From Viscum album (lineage: Eukaryota > Streptophyta > Magnoliopsida > Santalales > Viscaceae), in contig OY728147.1 of the NCBI GenBank assembly GCA_963277665.1, positions 1,263,059,424 to 1,263,123,423 on the forward strand: a DNA stretch of 64,000 nucleotides, given 5' to 3'. A program made the position numbers and the translations under genes. The notes beneath the pieces were generated by a model. That model searched no databases, had not been told where the DNA came from, and saw only the letters and a program-made list of their open reading frames with translations. Shown piece by piece: positions 60,501 to 64,000 of this stretch (its first letter is position 1; each line of letters opens with the position of its first letter).

Positions 60501-61500
60501 TGATTAGAGACGGTTGAGCTATTTGCGTCATTCAGAAGCTCTTTATTTTTCTCTGGATCATATGGTGCACATAAATGTGACCCTTATGTCACAATTACAT
60601 CCTTGTCAACCACGAAATATTAGGATTTCCCATTTCTGATAGCTTCCACCCTTTTTATTATTTCCCCACCCTTCCTTTGACCATCCTTTATTTTATCCAT
60701 GAGGGATAGTTGATCAATCATTTAAGAAATGATTGATGATGTTCATCCATTAATGATTCCCACATCCATCCTCTGCAAATATATAATGATTGGATCCTTT
60801 TCAAATCTCATCATTGATAAAGATGCAGGGTCCTATCTATATAGAGCATCATCCACCTTGTTTTCCTTATCGTGGTGGTAGTTTATTGAGCAGTCATTAT
60901 CCTTAATGAGTTCTATCAATCTTCATTGGCGTATATTAATATCTTTTTCTATGAATATATATTATAGGCTCCTGTGATCGATATATATCTCAAACTACTC
61001 CCAATACAGATTAATGCCGCCAGATATTCAATGCAATGATCACATCCTCTAACTCCAGATCATGGATGGGATATTTTTTCTCATTTATTTTAAGTTTCCT
61101 TGAGGCTTAGGCTATCACATATTCATTATGCATCAACACACAATCCTAGTCCTTCTTTGAAGAATCACTAAATACCACTAGATGTTCACCACTTGTAGGG
61201 ATTGTGATCATGGGTGTAGTGATAAGATTTATTTTCAAATCCCTGATGCTTTATTTGCATTCATCACTCAAAGAAAACTTTACTCCCTTATGAGTTAGCT
61301 TGTTAATAGGGTTAGAAAATCATGGGAAATTTCCAACAAATTGGCGATAATATCCAGATAACCCTAGGAAGCTATGGATATCCATTACCGATGTTGGCCT
61401 CATCCATCCCTCAATTGCAGCTGTCTTGGAGGGATCCATAGATATATCGTTGCTTATGATGATATTGAACAAGAATGAGACCTATTTCATCCAGAACTCA
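60501..61500 (-). pseudogene. Gypsy-III RNase H and linker remnant
   Basis: Minus strand. From about 61,460: DPSKTAAIEGWMRPTSV, SFLGLSGYYRQFVGNF, KLTHKGVKFSLSDEC, then HLVVFSDSSKK (first RNase H Asp), ASRKLKINEKKYPIHDLELE. The rest down to 60,500, including the integrase zinc region, is badly broken and only partly readable. Confidence 0.75.
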
Positions 61501-62150
61501 CATTTGATGTAATTTTCTTAGATATTCTCCTTTTTCAAGGTCTCTAGTAAAATACTTAGATGCTCTTCATGATACTCTTTGGTTTTAGAGTATATAAGAA
61601 TATCATCTATAAAGACGACCAAAAATTTGTTGAGGTAATCTCTAAAGATTCTATTCATCATGTCCAAGAGTATTTCTGGAGCTTTAGTGAGTCCAGAAAA
61701 AATTACTATGAATTCATAGGGCCAATATCTTATACGAAATGCAGTCTTGGGGATATCTTCCTTCTTATCCCTTACATGAGAATATCCCAACTTTAAATCT
61801 ACTGTGGAGAAGTATCGTGCTCCTTGAAGTTGATCAAACAAGTCAAAAATTAATGGAAGAGGATACTTGTTCTTTATTGTGATTTTGTTAAGCTCATGAT
61901 AATCGATGCAAAGGTTCATTGACCCATCCATCTTCATGACCAAGAGGACTGCTGCACCCCATGGTGAAACACCTGGGCATATAATCCATTTTTCTTGATT
62001 CTCCTATAGTTGTTTCTTCATCTCCTCAATATTCACTATAGACATTCTATATGGTGTATTGGATATTAGAAATGCCCTATGTATAAGGTCAATTGAGAAT
62101 TTAACATCTCTTCGAGGAGGAAGACCATACAATTTATCAAGAAACACTTC
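61501..62150 (-). pseudogene. Gypsy-III reverse transcriptase
   Basis: The open frame 61,943-61,518 covers most of the RT palm. It shows [41 protein letters not shown] (first Asp), [12 protein letters not shown] and the intact active-site motif [12 protein letters not shown] with both Asp. The usual MPFGLTNAP segment reads IFSGLTKAP, with Ser in place of Pro. Upstream to 62,150 the reading continues with a stop ([26 protein letters not shown]). It is the best kept RT in the window, yet the element as a whole is dead. Confidence 0.9.
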
Positions 62151-62720
62151 GGTGAATTCCCTCACAATAGGAATGTATTCATGGATGGTTTCCTCCTTTT
62201 ATAAAATCACATGAGCTAGTTATGCATTCACATAGGGGAGTAATATCCATGTTGGAGATGACGGTGTTAATGAAGATTCATCTTCTTCCTTGCACTTTTA
62301 GAGAATCGGGGGTCGATTCTCCATATAGAAAGTGATTTCCCTCTCATAGAAATTTATGTTGGCTCTATATAAAGAAATTAAATCCATGATGAGAATTTCA
62401 TCAAATTCTACCATAGGGAGAACGAAATGTTTCACCGGTAAGTTCAATCTACAAATTATGACATGTAGGAGTTATATTCATGGGTTTAAATGATTTCCCC
62501 ATTTGTTATACTTAATGACATATTTAATTCCATGATTTGTGGTGGTATTGGGATTGTTCTCATAAACATTAGGGATACAAAAGAATGTTTATAACCATGG
62601 AAGTTAAACCCATATTTCACCTTCTATTTATGGTTCTACTCTATCCGATATATATAGGTATAAAAAACATAATTTAATAACACATAAAGGGGAATCTAAT
62701 GACAAAAAATGATGACTTAT
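62151..62720 (-). pseudogene. Gypsy-III protease tail remnant
   Basis: Minus-strand translation contains FDEILIMDLISLYRANINFYEREITF, spanning about 62,400-62,320. It corresponds to the end of the gypsy protease (usual form D-ILGMDWL---A-IDC---I-F). The DTG active site was not found. Stops and frame changes follow. Confidence 0.65.
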
Positions 62721-62802
62721 AAATTACCTTTATATCCATAACTTATGATTTATCAAGATTTAATCTATGTTATCCATGATCTAAATCCCAACATATATTC
62801 TT

Positions 62803-62813
62803 GGGGGGGGGGG
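62803..62813 (+). repeat. Homopolymer of 11 G
   Basis: A run of eleven G in a very AT-rich context. The length may be a sequencing or assembly artefact, or it may vary naturally. Confidence 0.8.
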
Positions 62814-62814
62814 T

Positions 62815-63130
62815 TTCCTTAACAACAGTTCATTCTAAGATTGTGAATTTACAAAAGCATATCCCTCGAGAGTGTCCTAACCAAGATTGAAACAAGTCCT
62901 ATTGTCATTTAGAAGGATACATCGGGTCATGCTTGAAACACCATGTCAATGTTTTCTCTTCTAGGTACATCTGTGCCAGATCCATCTCTACCTGATCATA
63001 TACATAAATATATGTATTTTCTTGATAAACCACATACTCAATACTCTCCAAAACATAGGTATGTTTTTATTATACTTATTAATATCTTTAAGGATTTCAC
63101 TAGGGTTTTATAATCCTAATACCAAAATTA
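62815..63130 (-). pseudogene. Gypsy-III gag zinc-knuckle relic
   Basis: Minus strand around 62,890-62,850: a CFN segment, then, in a shifted frame, GHSRGIC. Together they resemble a CCHC knuckle broken by a frameshift. The capsid domain is not recognisable, and the whole space between primer site and protease is too short for a complete gag. Confidence 0.45.
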
Positions 63131-63140
63131 ACTAAACCTA

Positions 63141-63154
63141 TCCTTTGACACCAA
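63141..63154 (-). other. Gypsy-III primer binding site
   Basis: On the minus strand TTGGTGTCAAAGGA, close to TTGGTATCAGAGC of initiator Met tRNA type primer sites, directly after the 5' LTR end GGTATAG. Confidence 0.65.
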
Positions 63155-63617
63155 CTATACCAACCCTTCTTTTCATTACAAACTAAAACATGATTTATTA
63201 CATAAAACTATCACTTGATACAACATGGAAATTTGAGTGGTATAGTTCCATTGAGCGTAGGAACAGTACATGACAACATAAAACATAAAACACACAACAT
63301 ATTTATTGAAAACATTACATAAACACGACAATACCTTGTACTTAGCATTGCATGAGATAACCTGAGGAAACCAATGTTAAAAGGGTGAACTATAAAGACC
63401 AGTAAGGGAGTAATCAAGGCCTAACATGAAAAACAAAGTACATAATAGAAAATAGACATATCAATGGAGAAATAAATAAAATTAACATAATTCCATGATA
63501 TTGCATGATTATCATAACATGGAAATGTGGCAACAACACCTAACATTGTATTAGCATGATCAAAAGATCATTTCACATGGAGCATGAGTAAACCCTCATT
63601 TCCCATGAATTAGAATG
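63155..63617 (-). repeat. Gypsy-III 5' LTR, inner part
   Basis: Aligns with 56,591-57,055 of the 3' LTR, then is interrupted by the CACTA element at 63,618. The remaining LTR should resume past the other end of that element, outside the window. Confidence 0.85.
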
Positions 63618-64000
63618 CACTACTGGAAATGTGACCTTTCCCAACACTTCTGTACCCCCATTCCCTATGGTTTGGCCAAACTGTTGGGAAAGCCCACATT
63701 GTGGCCACTTTTCCCAACGGTTTTCCAAAACCGTTGGGAAAGGGTAGGCTTTCCCAATGGTTTGGACAAATCGTTGGGAAAAGTCCAATGTAGGATTTCC
63801 CAACGGTTTGGCCAAACTGTTGGAAAAAATGGCCACAAATTAAACCTTTCCCAATGGTTTGGCCAAACTGTTGGGAAAAGTCCCCCAATATTTCAACATC
63901 ACTTCCCAAATTACAGGGACCTATACCAATTGTTGTCAAAACCATTGGTATAGACCTATACCAATGGTTTTGACAACCGTTGGTATAGGTCCTTTGATTT
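63618..64000 (+). mobile_element. CACTA transposon, 5' terminus and subterminal repeats (continues off window)
   Basis: Starts CACTACTGGAAATG, a CACTA terminal inverted repeat. Then come four to five head-to-head pairs of TTTCCCAACGGTTT and its complement (63,650-63,880), then pairs of GACCTATACCAATGG and its complement (63,918-63,995). The second repeat type is shared with the element at 12,667-13,401. Such subterminal arrays bind the transposase. Its gene, if present, lies beyond the window. Open frames here on both strands are translations of the repeats, not genes. Confidence 0.8.

Larger units (their letters stand above)
56591..64000 (-). mobile_element. Gypsy-III: Ty3/gypsy element, minus strand, 5' end off window
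   Basis: Order on the minus strand: 5' LTR (63,155 to beyond 64,000, interrupted by a CACTA element at 63,618), primer site 63,154-63,141, a short gag remnant, protease, RT, RNase H, integrase, polypurine tract 59,250-59,237, 3' LTR 59,236-56,591. The two LTRs match over 56,591-57,050 and 63,155-63,615. It sits inside the RNase H gene of Gypsy-II. Gag has shrunk to about 0.4-0.7 kb, so a deletion is likely there. Confidence 0.9.

Noticed and set aside
63573..63953. Overlapping open frames of 87-112 codons on both strands
   Set aside because: They translate the inverted subterminal repeats of the CACTA element (repeated FGQTVGK-like text) and are not genes.
63650..63995. Regularly spaced repeats that could suggest a CRISPR array
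   Set aside because: The repeats alternate in orientation, the spacers are short and themselves repetitive, and a CACTA terminus lies next to them; this is plant DNA.

Overview
The window is AT-rich plant nuclear DNA made almost entirely of decayed, nested transposable elements. I recognise no intact host gene, rRNA, tRNA or organelle-derived gene. The plant call rests on four things: an L1-type LINE with a plant-type C-terminal RNase H, Ty3/gypsy pol genes with chromodomain-like tails, CACTA transposon ends with subterminal repeats, and initiator-Met-tRNA primer sites. The species cannot be named from this sequence.

Layout. 1-2.3 kb: degenerate LINE ORF2 (RT, then RNase H). 2.4-9.8 kb: minus-strand copy of a long-LTR family that I call TRG here (terminal repeats plus gag only). 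9.95-32.1 kb: plus-strand TRG array, LTR-int-LTR-int-LTR-int-LTR, whose first LTR carries a 0.7-kb CACTA derivative. 32.1-37.8 kb: no recognisable gene. 37.8-53.4 kb: Gypsy-I (plus strand; protease, RT, RNase H, integrase, chromodomain-like tail, 3' LTR), split inside integrase by the youngest TRG copy (40,373-50,495), which has two 4.2-kb LTRs and a 5-bp target duplication GAAAC. 53.4-56.6 kb: minus-strand Gypsy-II relic, cut in RNase H by Gypsy-III (56.6 kb to beyond the window, minus strand). A CACTA element that runs off the window interrupts the 5' LTR of Gypsy-III.

How it fits together. TRG has LTRs of 3.7-5.7 kb as they stand (4.2-4.9 kb in the plus-strand copies once the inserted CACTA is discounted), but its internal region codes only for Gag remnants: a capsid-like piece in the minus copy and zinc knuckles in all four internal regions long enough to hold them. 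It has no pol, so it probably depended on a partner gypsy element.

Two LTR features recur across TRG copies while the rest of the sequence drifts. The first is a gene-like 5' structure: TATA box, a donor-like GTAA site, a mini-exon of 35-37 nt between AG and GTAA, and in the youngest copy an acceptor three bases before the gag ATG. The second is a set of three spaced GC-rich inverted-repeat islands between the two donor sites, in which bases in both arms have changed together between copies. These two features are the best candidates for an undescribed system in this window.
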